A DNA stretch of 64,000 bases, from assembly GCA_015152565.1 (NCBI GenBank), contig SUTT01000003.1, forward strand, positions 1 to 64,000, in the 5' to 3' direction. Shown in pieces: positions 20,468 through 29,763 of this stretch. Position numbers and translations under genes: made by a program. How positions within the stretch are numbered: position 1 is the first letter of the stretch; each line of letters begins with the position of its first letter. The stretch comes from Cyanobacteria bacterium SIG27. Lineage in GTDB: Bacteria; Cyanobacteriota; Vampirovibrionia; Gastranaerophilales; Gastranaerophilaceae. Under the pieces are notes generated by a model. The model was not told the origin of the DNA. It saw nothing but the letters and a program-made list of their open reading frames with translations, and made no database searches.

Positions 20468-20508
20468 AAAAAAATTGTAGCATAAATGAAATTTGGTTTA
20501 AAAAATAA

Positions 20509-20540
20509 AAAATCGCCAGTAAATTTTTACTGACGATTTT
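20509..20540 (-). terminator. hairpin terminator-like
   Basis: AAAATCG.CAGTAAA-TT-TTTACTG.CGATTTT. Confidence 0.55.
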
Positions 20541-20556
20541 AGTCTAACCAAACACA

Positions 20557-20820
20557 CTACGACAAAAAGTAGTCGCAGATTAATTTTTCTTTTTTCTCAA
20601 ATGGATTGAAAGCTAGCGCTTCTTTGATTTTTTGTTTTAGCGAAGGCTTATAGCACAGCTTTTTGTATCTATCAACCAATATTGCCTTTTGAACTATAAT
20701 TTTATTATACTCTTTTGATTTTTCTTCATCAATTTCAATATGCGGAGCAAGTTCTTTTAATTTTTTCTTGCAGTTTAAAATTTCAATTTCAAGGGATTTT
20801 TGTGTGTCTTTAATATTCAT
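20557..20820 (-). CDS. hypothetical protein, 87 aa, Lys-rich
   Basis: ORF track; isolated small ORF between bioF and GH38 gene. Confidence 0.45.
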   Translation of the reverse strand: MNIKDTQKSLEIEILNCKKKLKELAPHIEIDEEKSKEYNKIIVQKAILVDRYKKLCYKPSLKQKIKEALAFNPFEKKEKLICDYFLS

Positions 20821-21006
20821 AAATAACTCTTCTAAAAATAATGGGGTGTTAATTGTCTTGCTTATTTATAATACAACATTTAAAATTTTAAAACTCATCC
20901 GAAATATGTAAAATCATGAAATTGCAACCAAATAGTGGATATTTCATGGATTTTATTCGGTTGTTTATAGTATTTTTTAGCAATTAAAAACTTATAAAAT
21001 AAATAT

Positions 21007-23238
21007 ATGAAAAAAAGAGTTTACGCATATCTGCACACTCATTGGGATCGTGAGTGGTATAGAGATAAAGAAGATTTTAATTTACGTCTTTTAGATGTTT
21101 TAGATATTGTCTTAGATGAATTAAAGCAAAAAAAAGCTCCTTTTTTCTATCTTGATGGGCAAGTGTCTGCTATATTAGACTATTTAAAATATCGCCCAGA
21201 AAAAAAAGAAGAAATAATTGGTTTAATTAAAGCTAAAAAACTTGCAATCGGACCATATTTTGTTAGCGCCGATAGTTATCTTGTAAGTTTTATTTCTATG
21301 CTTAAAAATTTAGACTTAGGAATGGAAATATCTGCCGATTTTGGGCAAAAAGAATATATTGGCTATATGTCTGATATTTTTGGCATTTCAAGCTCGGCAT
21401 TTGTTGCACTAAAACAAAAAAACATCGATAAAGCTTTAATTTGGCGAGGGGTTAACCCAAAAAAGATTAAAAATAATTGCGATTTTATAAAAAATGAAAT
21501 TAAAACAACTTGGCTTATTCAAGGCTATTTTAACGATTTTTTGCATAGCGAAAATATTGATGGACTAAAAAAATATCTTGATAAAATTGCAAAATATTCT
21601 TCTGATACCTTGCTTTTGCCAATTGGGGCAGATCACCTTGGAATGCTTCAAAATGCCAATGAAAAAATTAAAAAAATAAATAAAACTCTAAAAGATTATG
21701 AAATTATTCTATCTTCTCCTTTTGAATATTTCAAAAATGTCGGTTTTAAAAATGTTTCAGACGAAGTCGAATTTTTAGATAATTCTGATACATTTATTTT
21801 ATCCGGAGTTTATAGTGCTCGTATTCCTCAAAAAATAAGAAATAATATCGTTCAAAACAAGATTTCAAGGGTAATTGAGCCATTGAATTTCTATTTAGAA
21901 GATAAGTTTGATAATAATATTGAAGAAGTTTATAAAACTTTAATTAAAAACCACGCCCACGATGGAATTTATGGTTGTTCAATTGATAGCGTTCATAGGG
22001 CAATTGATGCTCGGTTAGATAAATGCGAATGCGCTATTAATGCTCTTGAAAAAAGGCTTATTGGCAATTTTAAAAAGAAATATTCGATTGCCTCTAAAAG
22101 TGAAGATAAAATCGGTCTTTTTAATTTATCAAATTCAAAAATAGATGTAGTTGAAGTTAAATTACCTTATATTTTAAAAAATTCTCAAGTATTAAATATT
22201 GAGCAGGGTTTTTGTGACGAGCTTTTATATGACATTTATAAAATTCCCGTAACAGAAGATATAGCGCCAATTTATATGCAATTAATTGAAATTGAAAATA
22301 GTAATAATTTTGAATTTAATACTTTAAAAATTAAAAAACCAATTAAAAAAGTTAAAGTTTCAACTTCAACAATAGAAAATAATTTTATTAAATTAAGTGT
22401 TAAAAAGAGTAAAATTACTGTTTTAAATAAAAAAACAAATGATGAATTTTATCTTAAATTAACCGATATTAAAGATATTGGAGATAGCTATAACTTCGCT
22501 CCAAGTGGCAAATTTAAAGAATTAGAGCTCTTAAATTCTAAAGTTCAATATGATGGAGATATTGAATCAGCTCTTTTATTAGAATTTAAAAACATAAAAT
22601 TAAGCGCAAAATTAAATAATAACTCTGATTTTATTAAATTTAGCGCAGAAATTAATAATAAAGCAAAAAACCATAAGCTCCAGCTTGTTTTAATCTTAAA
22701 AGAAAATATTTCTAAAACCGTTGCCCAAGATGCTTTTGGGGTGGTAAACAGAAAAATCGATTATAATTATAAAATGTCTGATTTTATGCCGGCAAAGCGT
22801 CCGGTTGAGCTTAAAAGCAACAGCTATCCAATGCAAAATTTCGTTTGTGCTAATGGTGCAATTGCACTAACAAAGGGCTTGCATGAATATGAAATTTATA
22901 AAAACGAGCTTAGAATTTGTCTTTTAAGGGCGACAAGTACAATTTCAAACCCTAAAAACCCTGCTCGTTCAATTCCTGCAGGACCCGATTTAAAAACGCC
23001 ATTTGGGCAATGTATATGTGAATTTGAGGCTGAGTTTATTTTATCTTTTGGAAATTATAAAAAAGCCTTTAAATTGATTGACAATTTGTTTAAAAATTAT
23101 ATTTTAATTGATGGAAAATTTGAAAAAGAAATTAATTTTAAATTAGGCGAAAAGCAAGACAACGCTTACATTTATGGCATAAATAATAAGAAAAAAATAG
23201 GGTATAATTATAAAGAAAATAAAATTTTATTGATATAA
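21007..23238 (+). CDS. glycoside hydrolase family 38 (alpha-mannosidase-like)
   Basis: AYLHTHWDREWYRDK, LDGQ, YMSDIFGISS, HAHDGIYGCSIDSVHRAIDAR. Confidence 0.9.
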   Translation: MKKRVYAYLHTHWDREWYRDKEDFNLRLLDVLDIVLDELKQKKAPFFYLDGQVSAILDYLKYRPEKKEEIIGLIKAKKLAIGPYFVSADSYLVSFISMLKNLDLGMEISADFGQKEYIGYMSDIFGISSSAFVALKQKNIDKALIWRGVNPKKIKNNCDFIKNEIKTTWLIQGYFNDFLHSENIDGLKKYLDKIAKYSSDTLLLPIGADHLGMLQNANEKIKKINKTLKDYEIILSSPFEYFKNVGFKNVSDEVEFLDNSDTFILSGVYSARIPQKIRNNIVQNKISRVIEPLNFYLEDKFDNNIEEVYKTLIKNHAHDGIYGCSIDSVHRAIDARLDKCECAINALEKRLIGNFKKKYSIASKSEDKIGLFNLSNSKIDVVEVKLPYILKNSQVLNIEQGFCDELLYDIYKIPVTEDIAPIYMQLIEIENSNNFEFNTLKIKKPIKKVKVSTSTIENNFIKLSVKKSKITVLNKKTNDEFYLKLTDIKDIGDSYNFAPSGKFKELELLNSKVQYDGDIESALLLEFKNIKLSAKLNNNSDFIKFSAEINNKAKNHKLQLVLILKENISKTVAQDAFGVVNRKIDYNYKMSDFMPAKRPVELKSNSYPMQNFVCANGAIALTKGLHEYEIYKNELRICLLRATSTISNPKNPARSIPAGPDLKTPFGQCICEFEAEFILSFGNYKKAFKLIDNLFKNYILIDGKFEKEINFKLGEKQDNAYIYGINNKKKIGYNYKENKILLI

Positions 23239-23309
23239 AAAATATTTTTTGGGGAATTAAACCAAAGAGAAAAGTTTATTGAAGGATATTTTGAGTGGAG
23301 ATATTGACA

Positions 23310-24146
23310 ATGAATAGTGTGCAAGAATGTGTTGAAATATTTGAAAAATATGGCATAAAAACAACAATTAACAGCGACAATAAAATTATTATTTCGCATT
23401 ATTGTCAACCAAAAGAAGCAACATTTGCTGAACTTGGAATTAACGAAGATAAGTTAATTGAAAATGTTGTTGGCTGTAGTGGCACATTTGACACTAGAAA
23501 ATCTTGCCTTAAAACATTTCCTCTTGAAGCTTCTCAAGAAATAAGACTTTATGAAGATACTGAAATTATTGAAATGCCAAATTTAAAAGCGGCAGGTAAA
23601 ATTTTAGTTAATTCAAAACTTAAAAAAATGCCTAAATTAAAAGCTGTTGGCTCAATTTCAATGGAAAATTCTAAAATTAAATCACTTCCAAAATTAAAAG
23701 AGGCAGGAATAATTGTTGCACAAAATTCTGCCCTAAAAGAGCTGGTTAGCCTTGAAACAGTCGGTAAATTGTGTATTATTGATTGCGATATTGAAGACTT
23801 GTCTTCCCTAAAAAGCGCTAAAGAAATTTTTATTTGTTCAACAAATGAAAATCAAAAAGTAAATTTAAAAGCATTAAAAGAATTAAAAGAAGTTGATAAT
23901 CTTTTTGTAGCTAATTCCAACTTAAAAAACCTCTCCAATCTTAAAAAAGCTCAAAAAGTTGCACTCTATAACTGTGATGTTAAAAGCGTGAAAGAGTCCA
24001 TTTGTAAAGACGTTGAAATTCAAACTCAAATCTCAGATGAGCAATTAAGTGAAAAGTTTGATGCATTCACTGATTGGTATAATTCCGATGTGTTTGATAA
24101 ATCAATGGATTTATTGGGCGATATTGTAAATAAAATTCAAAGCTAA
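23310..24146 (+). CDS. leucine-rich-repeat-like protein
   Basis: About seven ~19-20-aa repeats (MPNLKAAGKILVNSKLKK / MPKLKAVGSISMENSKIKS / LPKLKEAGIIVAQNSALKE / ...). ORF track start 23295. Confidence 0.65.
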   Translation: MNSVQECVEIFEKYGIKTTINSDNKIIISHYCQPKEATFAELGINEDKLIENVVGCSGTFDTRKSCLKTFPLEASQEIRLYEDTEIIEMPNLKAAGKILVNSKLKKMPKLKAVGSISMENSKIKSLPKLKEAGIIVAQNSALKELVSLETVGKLCIIDCDIEDLSSLKSAKEIFICSTNENQKVNLKALKELKEVDNLFVANSNLKNLSNLKKAQKVALYNCDVKSVKESICKDVEIQTQISDEQLSEKFDAFTDWYNSDVFDKSMDLLGDIVNKIQS

Positions 24147-24148
24147 GG

Positions 24149-24703
24149 TTATTTTCTTTCAAAAAGCCCAGTAATTGTTGATTTTGCAAGAGAATGTGAA
24201 ACTACTTTTTTCTCAACCTCAACAGGATTGTTGTTTTCATTTACGTCAAGATTTTCCACATCTAGCGCATAAATTGTGAAATGGTAATGATGAATGCCAT
24301 GTCCAATTGGCGGGCAAGCACCACCATAGCCTGTTGTTTTAAAATCGGTTATTGTTTCAAGAGAACCAGTGATTTTTTCTCCTTGTTCAATGTTTCTTGT
24401 AGAAATTGGGATATTTACCACAAGCCAATGATACCAACCGTTTTCTTTTGGTGCGTCTGGGTCATGGCAAATTATAGCAAAGCTTTTAGTATTTAGTGGT
24501 GGATTGTTCCAAGATAATTGCGGAGAAACATTGCCGCCAGTGCAACCGTGTGCATTTAAAACTTGTGCATTAGGCAGGGTTTCATTATGTTTTAGTTTAT
24601 TACTTGATAGTTTAAAAACATTTTCTTCAACTTTATCAATTGCACTAGACACGATAATCCCTCCTAAATATAAACAAATTATTAATAATAATATTTTTCT
24701 CAT
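24149..24703 (-). CDS. YbhB/YbcL family Raf kinase inhibitor-like (PEBP) protein, exported
   Basis: NAHGCTGGNVSPQLSWNNPP, HDPDAPKENGWYHWLVVNIP, GYGGACPPIGHGIHHYHFTIYALD; N-terminal hydrophobic segment. Confidence 0.92.
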   Translation of the reverse strand: MRKILLLIICLYLGGIIVSSAIDKVEENVFKLSSNKLKHNETLPNAQVLNAHGCTGGNVSPQLSWNNPPLNTKSFAIICHDPDAPKENGWYHWLVVNIPISTRNIEQGEKITGSLETITDFKTTGYGGACPPIGHGIHHYHFTIYALDVENLDVNENNNPVEVEKKVVSHSLAKSTITGLFERK

Positions 24704-24714
24704 AATTTTTTAGT

Positions 24715-25698
24715 TTATACCATTGCTCCAATTGTGGCAAATATTGCAAAGAAAAATGAAAAATTGCGAGCTAAATAAAAACGAAACATAAAAAAGTCGA
24801 GCTTTTGTTCTTTTATTGTTTCCCAATTTTCAAAAAATCCCCAGTACCATCTTGGTTTAAATTCGACATCTTTTATTTCAACATATTCTCTAATTGACCT
24901 TAAAAGTTTTGTTGCGATTGGTAAAGTTAAAAACACTGCTAATGTTTTAGGGTTGAAGTATAAAAATAAAACTCCGTATAAAACAATTGCGTATGATAAG
25001 ATAATCATTAGCTTTAGTGCCAATATGGCGTTTTTTTTGCTGCCTGTTAAAATTGCAAGAGTGTTTTTGCCTTCTTTGATATCAAATTCCCAATCCATAA
25101 TGTTATGAGTATGTAAAAGAATGACTGTTGTAAAAAATATCGCAAACGACAATACAAAAAGGTTTGAATTAAAGTCTTGTGTTAAAGCAAAATACCCACC
25201 CATAATCGAAAGTGGGCCAAAAATTAGACCAACGACAACTTCCGCTAAATTGTATCTTGAAGAAATCGGATAAAAAAGAGTTAAAATTGCGCCTAAAAAT
25301 GCAAAAATTAGTACTCTCCATCCTGAAAAAATAGTGAAATATAGACCAATTAAAAGTGCTATTGAAAAAATAATACATAAAATTATTTCAACTTGTTTAA
25401 TTGAAAAAGTTTTGTTTCTGATTAATCTTGCTTTTCTTTCCGTGGAAAAAACCATATTTTCAAAGGTTTTACCTTCTTTTAATTGCTTTTTGACATCAAT
25501 ATAACAATCAAACAAGTTAGCTCCCATTTGGATTAAGCAAAGTGCGAATGTTAATAAGAAAAAGTTTAAAAAACTGAACTTTTCACTATAGTATGCGTAC
25601 GAAAATATAATTAAGCAAGAAGCTATAGCCATATTAATTGAATACATTCTTGTTAATTCAGCGAAATTTTTAAAATGATATATAAATTTATCCATCAC
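24715..25698 (-). CDS. UbiA-family prenyltransferase
   Basis: Polytopic; NLFDCYIDVKKQ (NxxxDxxxD-like) and HNIMDWEFDIKEGKNTLAI second Asp motif. Confidence 0.8.
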   Translation of the reverse strand: MMDKFIYHFKNFAELTRMYSINMAIASCLIIFSYAYYSEKFSFLNFFLLTFALCLIQMGANLFDCYIDVKKQLKEGKTFENMVFSTERKARLIRNKTFSIKQVEIILCIIFSIALLIGLYFTIFSGWRVLIFAFLGAILTLFYPISSRYNLAEVVVGLIFGPLSIMGGYFALTQDFNSNLFVLSFAIFFTTVILLHTHNIMDWEFDIKEGKNTLAILTGSKKNAILALKLMIILSYAIVLYGVLFLYFNPKTLAVFLTLPIATKLLRSIREYVEIKDVEFKPRWYWGFFENWETIKEQKLDFFMFRFYLARNFSFFFAIFATIGAMV

Positions 25699-25834
25699 CT
25701 ATTCCTCATTTTGTCAGTATATAGTATAAAATTAAAAAAATAAGTTGTTAAGAAGGGTAGTTTTAAATATTAAGACTTATTAATAAATTTTTAAATTTAG
25801 GCAATAAAATTAAGATTATTTATTTTTTAAATAT

Positions 25835-26704
25835 ATGGAATATAAAAATGATATATTAGTATATAGCAATAGTGCTTCATCTGGAATGGTTGGTGCTTCT
25901 GACAAACCAAAGGCGAATGAGGCTGAAATTTTGTTGTTTGAAACTAGCGATTCAGGATCTGAAACCAAAGATATTGATGATGAAGCATTGTTCCAATTGC
26001 AACAAGCATTAGACGAGCAGGGCTTCACTGGGAAAACAATTGATTTTGTAAAAAGTATTTTTGGTTTTGGGAGCGCAAAACTTAAAAGAGAATTGATGCA
26101 GGTAAAAAGTGGCGAACTTGAAAAAAACGCCTACGAAGAACATATTCAACAGTATAGTGAAAATCAAGAATTTTTAGTAAATGGACTTGGGAATTTTGCG
26201 GCAGGTGGCGCAGGAGCTGTAGCCGGTGGTGCAGTTTTAACAGGTGCAACTATAAGCTTTCCGGTTGTATTAGCTGCACTTGGTGTTGGAGCTCTTGCTG
26301 GAGCTGTTTCAAAATTTTCGGTATCTTTTTTGGGTGATGAAGCAACAAATAATATTAAAGGCGATTCTGTATTTTCTGCTGGCGTAAAGGATTTATTTGG
26401 TGGTGCTGTTATTGGTGCAACTGCCGCAGGGATGAATAAGGTTTCTTCTGTTGTTCAAACTAAATTAACAGATAGCGGGATTAAATATTGCTCTAATCCA
26501 AGACATTATAGACCAGGCTGGGAATACATTAACAAAATTAGTGCTGCCTGTAGTTCAAATATGACATCTGCAATTTTTAGCTCTTTGTTTGTAACATCTG
26601 GCGAAGCTTTAATTGATAATGAAAGCGTTGGCATTAAAGATTTTTCTGGCGAAGTAATTGAAAACATTATTCCTTTTGGTGATTTGGTTGATTTTGAAAA
26701 ATAA
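25835..26704 (+). CDS. hypothetical protein with Gly/Ala-rich hydrophobic segments
   Basis: GNFAAGGAGAVAGGAVLTGATISFPVVLAALGVGALAGAV; no recognised family. Confidence 0.5.
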   Translation: MEYKNDILVYSNSASSGMVGASDKPKANEAEILLFETSDSGSETKDIDDEALFQLQQALDEQGFTGKTIDFVKSIFGFGSAKLKRELMQVKSGELEKNAYEEHIQQYSENQEFLVNGLGNFAAGGAGAVAGGAVLTGATISFPVVLAALGVGALAGAVSKFSVSFLGDEATNNIKGDSVFSAGVKDLFGGAVIGATAAGMNKVSSVVQTKLTDSGIKYCSNPRHYRPGWEYINKISAACSSNMTSAIFSSLFVTSGEALIDNESVGIKDFSGEVIENIIPFGDLVDFEK

Positions 26705-26825
26705 GAATATCTAAAAACATGTTAATATTTCTTAACGAAATAAAAATAATAGTAAATTTATAAATCAAAAAATACTTTATTAAGACATAGGGGACACACA
26801 CATTATTTTTTACGGGGGTTTAATT

Positions 26826-27377
26826 ATGACTACTGCTGTTTCAAGCTACAAAATTACTGATTATACTTTTTTGGCTACTGATTTAGAAATTATGCATGCA
26901 AGGTTATCTGGCGATAATGAAACTCAAGCGCTTGATATGCGAAAAGATATGGCTGCGAGTATTATGGAAATGTATGAAGCTAATGGTTCATCAATTAGTG
27001 AAAAAGAAGCATTGGCAATTATCGACCAACAATATAAATATATGTCTGGTGGTGTTTCTGTGGTGGATACAATTAATGCAACCACGAAAAGTGCAGATTC
27101 ATTTTGGAATTACGTGCCAATCGTGAATTTGTTTATCGACGATACTTCGGCTGAAGATTTATATGCGTATATGGATGGCGAAAAACCTGATACGGAAACT
27201 GCCGAGGGAAAACTTGGCAAAACAGCTAGTACAACAGGAATGGGTGCTGCTTCGGGTGCAGGTATAGGGGCGGCAGTTGGAACTTGGATATTCCCAGGCA
27301 TTGGTACTGGCTTGGGTGCTGGTATAGGAGCTGCAATCGGAGCAGTTGCAGGTTGGCTTTCTGGAAAATGCGATTAA
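26826..27377 (+). CDS. glycine-zipper C-terminal protein
   Basis: GMGAASGAGIGAAVGTWIFPGIGTGLGAGIGAAIGAVAGWLSGKCD C-terminus. Confidence 0.55.
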   Translation: MTTAVSSYKITDYTFLATDLEIMHARLSGDNETQALDMRKDMAASIMEMYEANGSSISEKEALAIIDQQYKYMSGGVSVVDTINATTKSADSFWNYVPIVNLFIDDTSAEDLYAYMDGEKPDTETAEGKLGKTASTTGMGAASGAGIGAAVGTWIFPGIGTGLGAGIGAAIGAVAGWLSGKCD

Positions 27378-27400
27378 CCATAAAGATGTTAATAAATATT

Positions 27401-27434
27401 AAATAATCTTCACATTTGTGAGGATTATTTTTTT
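27401..27434 (+). terminator. Rho-independent terminator
   Basis: AATAATC.TCACA-TT-TGTGA.GATTATT followed by T run. Confidence 0.75.
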
Positions 27435-27666
27435 AAACATACAACTTTTATAACAGTTAATAAAAGTTTACAAAACACCGTCAAAAGTATTAATTTTAAA
27501 AGTTTTTGACGATATTGTGTAAACTAATTGTGTTGTAACTTTAAAAAAATAATTTAATAAAAACCATGGAAAATGCCATTTTTCTTATATTTTTTAGGGT
27601 TTTACATGTTGCAAAGAAAATTTTAGCAAATATGATTAAATATACTGAGAAAAAATAAGGAAAACT

Positions 27667-27882
27667 ATGTCAAAAGACGTAATTGAATTAGAAGGTACAA
27701 TACTTGAATCGTTGCCAAATGCAATGTTTAGAGTCGAGCTTGAAAATGGACATGAGATTTTAGCCCATATTTCAGGAAAAATCAGAAAAAATTTCATTAG
27801 AATCCTGCCAGGGGATAAGGTTAAAGTTGAAATGACTCCTTATGACCTTAGCAGAGGAAGAATTACATATAGATTAAAATAA
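27667..27882 (+). CDS. infA: translation initiation factor IF-1
   Basis: [69 protein letters not shown]. Confidence 0.98.
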   Translation: MSKDVIELEGTILESLPNAMFRVELENGHEILAHISGKIRKNFIRILPGDKVKVEMTPYDLSRGRITYRLK

Positions 27883-27895
27883 AAAGGATAAAAAA

Positions 27896-28009
27896 ATGAA
27901 AGTAAGAGCATCAGTAAAGAAAATCTGTAAAGATTGCCAAATCATTAAAAGACGTGGCAGAGTTACAGTTGTGTGCAAACACCCAAAACATAAACAAAGA
28001 CAAGGGTAA
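27896..28009 (+). CDS. rpmJ: 50S ribosomal protein L36 (not in ORF track; 37 aa)
   Basis: Direct translation [37 protein letters not shown], with C-C-C-H zinc ligands. Confidence 0.97.
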   Translation: MKVRASVKKICKDCQIIKRRGRVTVVCKHPKHKQRQG

Positions 28010-28012
28010 GTG

Positions 28013-28141
28013 CGTGAGCCGGTGCGCTAATCGGCAAACGATGAGTTTGACGATTGAGCACTACGATGGCGACGTAGGATAATCGAGCTTTTGAGCGACT
28101 GCGATAGCAAAAGCGAAAACAAGCGAGATACCCACAGGAGC
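28013..28141 (+). repeat. structured dispersed element, copy A (rpmJ-rpsM gap)
   Basis: CGTGAGCCGGTGCGCTAATC ... GATTGAGCACTACGATGGCGACGTAGGA ... CAGGAGC; stems GTGCgCTAATCG/CGATTgaGCAC, CTACG/CGTAG, GCTTTTG/CAAAAGC. Confidence 0.7.
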
Positions 28142-28240
28142 CTAAGTCACAAACGGATAGAGTGAAAAACCTACCAAATGTGGCAACACCTGCAAACCCA
28201 AAACATTCAATTCAAAGACCATACACAAAGGAGAAGATAA

Positions 28241-28609
28241 ATGGCAAGACTAGTTGGGGTAGACTTACCTCGTAATAAAAGAATGATTATTGCACTTACA
28301 TATATCTATGGCATCGGGCCAACTAGAAGTGCAAAAATCTTAGCTGCATGCGACATTTCTCAAGACTTGAGAACTGACGATTTGACAGAAGACGATATTA
28401 AAAAATTAAGAACTGAAATTGCTAACTACTCAGTAGAAGGTGATTTAAAAAGAGAAGAATCTCTACACATCAAACGTTTAAGCGAAATCGGTTCTTACCG
28501 TGGTATTCGCCACAGAAGAAAATTACCATGTCGTGGTCAAAGAACAAAAACAAATGCTAGAACACGCAGAGGTAAAAAGACTGGACCAATTGCTAATAAG
28601 AAGAAATAA
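28241..28609 (+). CDS. rpsM: 30S ribosomal protein S13
   Basis: [26 protein letters not shown]...[15 protein letters not shown]. Confidence 0.98.
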   Translation: MARLVGVDLPRNKRMIIALTYIYGIGPTRSAKILAACDISQDLRTDDLTEDDIKKLRTEIANYSVEGDLKREESLHIKRLSEIGSYRGIRHRRKLPCRGQRTKTNARTRRGKKTGPIANKKK

Positions 28610-28611
28610 TT

Positions 28612-28684
28612 CGTGAGCCGGTGCGCTAATCAGCTTGATGATTAAGCACTACTATGGCGACGTGGGACGAAGTCCCTCAGGAGC
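28612..28684 (+). repeat. structured dispersed element, copy B (rpsM-rpsK gap)
   Basis: CGTGAGCCGGTGCGCTAATC (20 nt identical to copy A) ... GATTAAGCACTACTATGGCGACGTGGGACGAAGTCCCTCAGGAGC; stems GTGCgCTAATCA/TGATTAaGCAC and GGGAC-GAA-GTCCC. Confidence 0.75.
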
Positions 28685-28726
28685 AAAGGTCGAACAAAAA
28701 GATTAATTAACTAAAAGGAAAGTAAA

Positions 28727-29113
28727 ATGGCTAAACCACAAAAAACTAAAAAGAAAGAAAGAAAAAATATATTACAAGGTGTGGTTCATATTCAATCCAC
28801 ATTTAATAACACAATTGTAACTTCAACAGATACTCAAGGTAACGCTGTTGCTTGGGCTTCTGCTGGTGGTTGCGGATTTAAAGGTGCTAGAAAAGGAACT
28901 CCTTTTGCTGCACAATCTGCTGCTGAAATCGTAGCTAAAAAATCAATCGATCAAGGTATGAAAAAAGTTGAAGTTTACGTTAAAGGACCTGGTTCAGGTA
29001 GAGAAACTGCAATTAGAGCTATTCAAGGCGCTGGTCTTGAAATCACTTTAATTAAAGACGTAACTCCAATTCCTCACAATGGATGCCGTCCACCAAAGAA
29101 ACGTAGAGTATAA
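28727..29113 (+). CDS. rpsK: 30S ribosomal protein S11
   Basis: [23 protein letters not shown]...[13 protein letters not shown]. Confidence 0.98.
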   Translation: MAKPQKTKKKERKNILQGVVHIQSTFNNTIVTSTDTQGNAVAWASAGGCGFKGARKGTPFAAQSAAEIVAKKSIDQGMKKVEVYVKGPGSGRETAIRAIQGAGLEITLIKDVTPIPHNGCRPPKKRRV

Positions 29114-29135
29114 TAATTAACTAATAGGAGCTAAT

Positions 29136-29738
29136 ATGGCTAAATATACAGGACCAACTAATAAATTATTTAGAAATTATGGTGTTAAAGATTTATCAAA
29201 TCGTAAATTAACAACATCAATGAGACAAAATGCTTCTGGTCAACATGGCGCAGTTAGAAAAAAAGCTTCTGACTATGCTTTACAACTAAAAGCAAAACAA
29301 ACAATCAGAATGACTTACTTAGTAAGTGAAAAACAGTTTGCAAAATACTATGAAAGAGCTTCAAGAAAAACAGGCGTAACAGGTACTATCATGTTACAAA
29401 CACTTGAATCTAGATTAGATAATGTTCTATACAGAGCAGGTTTTGCTATCACAAGACGTCAAGCTAGACAAATTGTTAACCACGCTCACGTTCTTGTAAA
29501 CGGTAAAAAAGTAGACATCCCTTCTTATTTATTAAAAGCGGGCGACGTTGTTACAGTTAGAGAAAACTCAAAACAATTCGTTAAAAGTGTAATTGAACAA
29601 ATCGACTTAGCTTTAAGCTATGCTTGGTTAACAGTTGATTCAAATGCATTATCAATTACATTTGACAGAATTCCTCAAAGAGAAGAGTTAGACCCTGAAT
29701 TTAAAGAACAACTCGTTATCGAATACTATTCTAAATAA
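29136..29738 (+). CDS. rpsD: 30S ribosomal protein S4
   Basis: MAKYTGPTNKLFRNYGV...ESRLDNVLYRAGFAITRRQARQIVNHAHVLVNGKKVDIPSY. Confidence 0.98.
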   Translation: MAKYTGPTNKLFRNYGVKDLSNRKLTTSMRQNASGQHGAVRKKASDYALQLKAKQTIRMTYLVSEKQFAKYYERASRKTGVTGTIMLQTLESRLDNVLYRAGFAITRRQARQIVNHAHVLVNGKKVDIPSYLLKAGDVVTVRENSKQFVKSVIEQIDLALSYAWLTVDSNALSITFDRIPQREELDPEFKEQLVIEYYSK

Positions 29739-29763
29739 TAAATAATTAGGAGAGAATAAAATT

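Noticed and set aside
25169-25378. 69-aa ORF inside the UbiA-family gene
   Set aside because: Alternate-frame overlap with a well-supported membrane enzyme.
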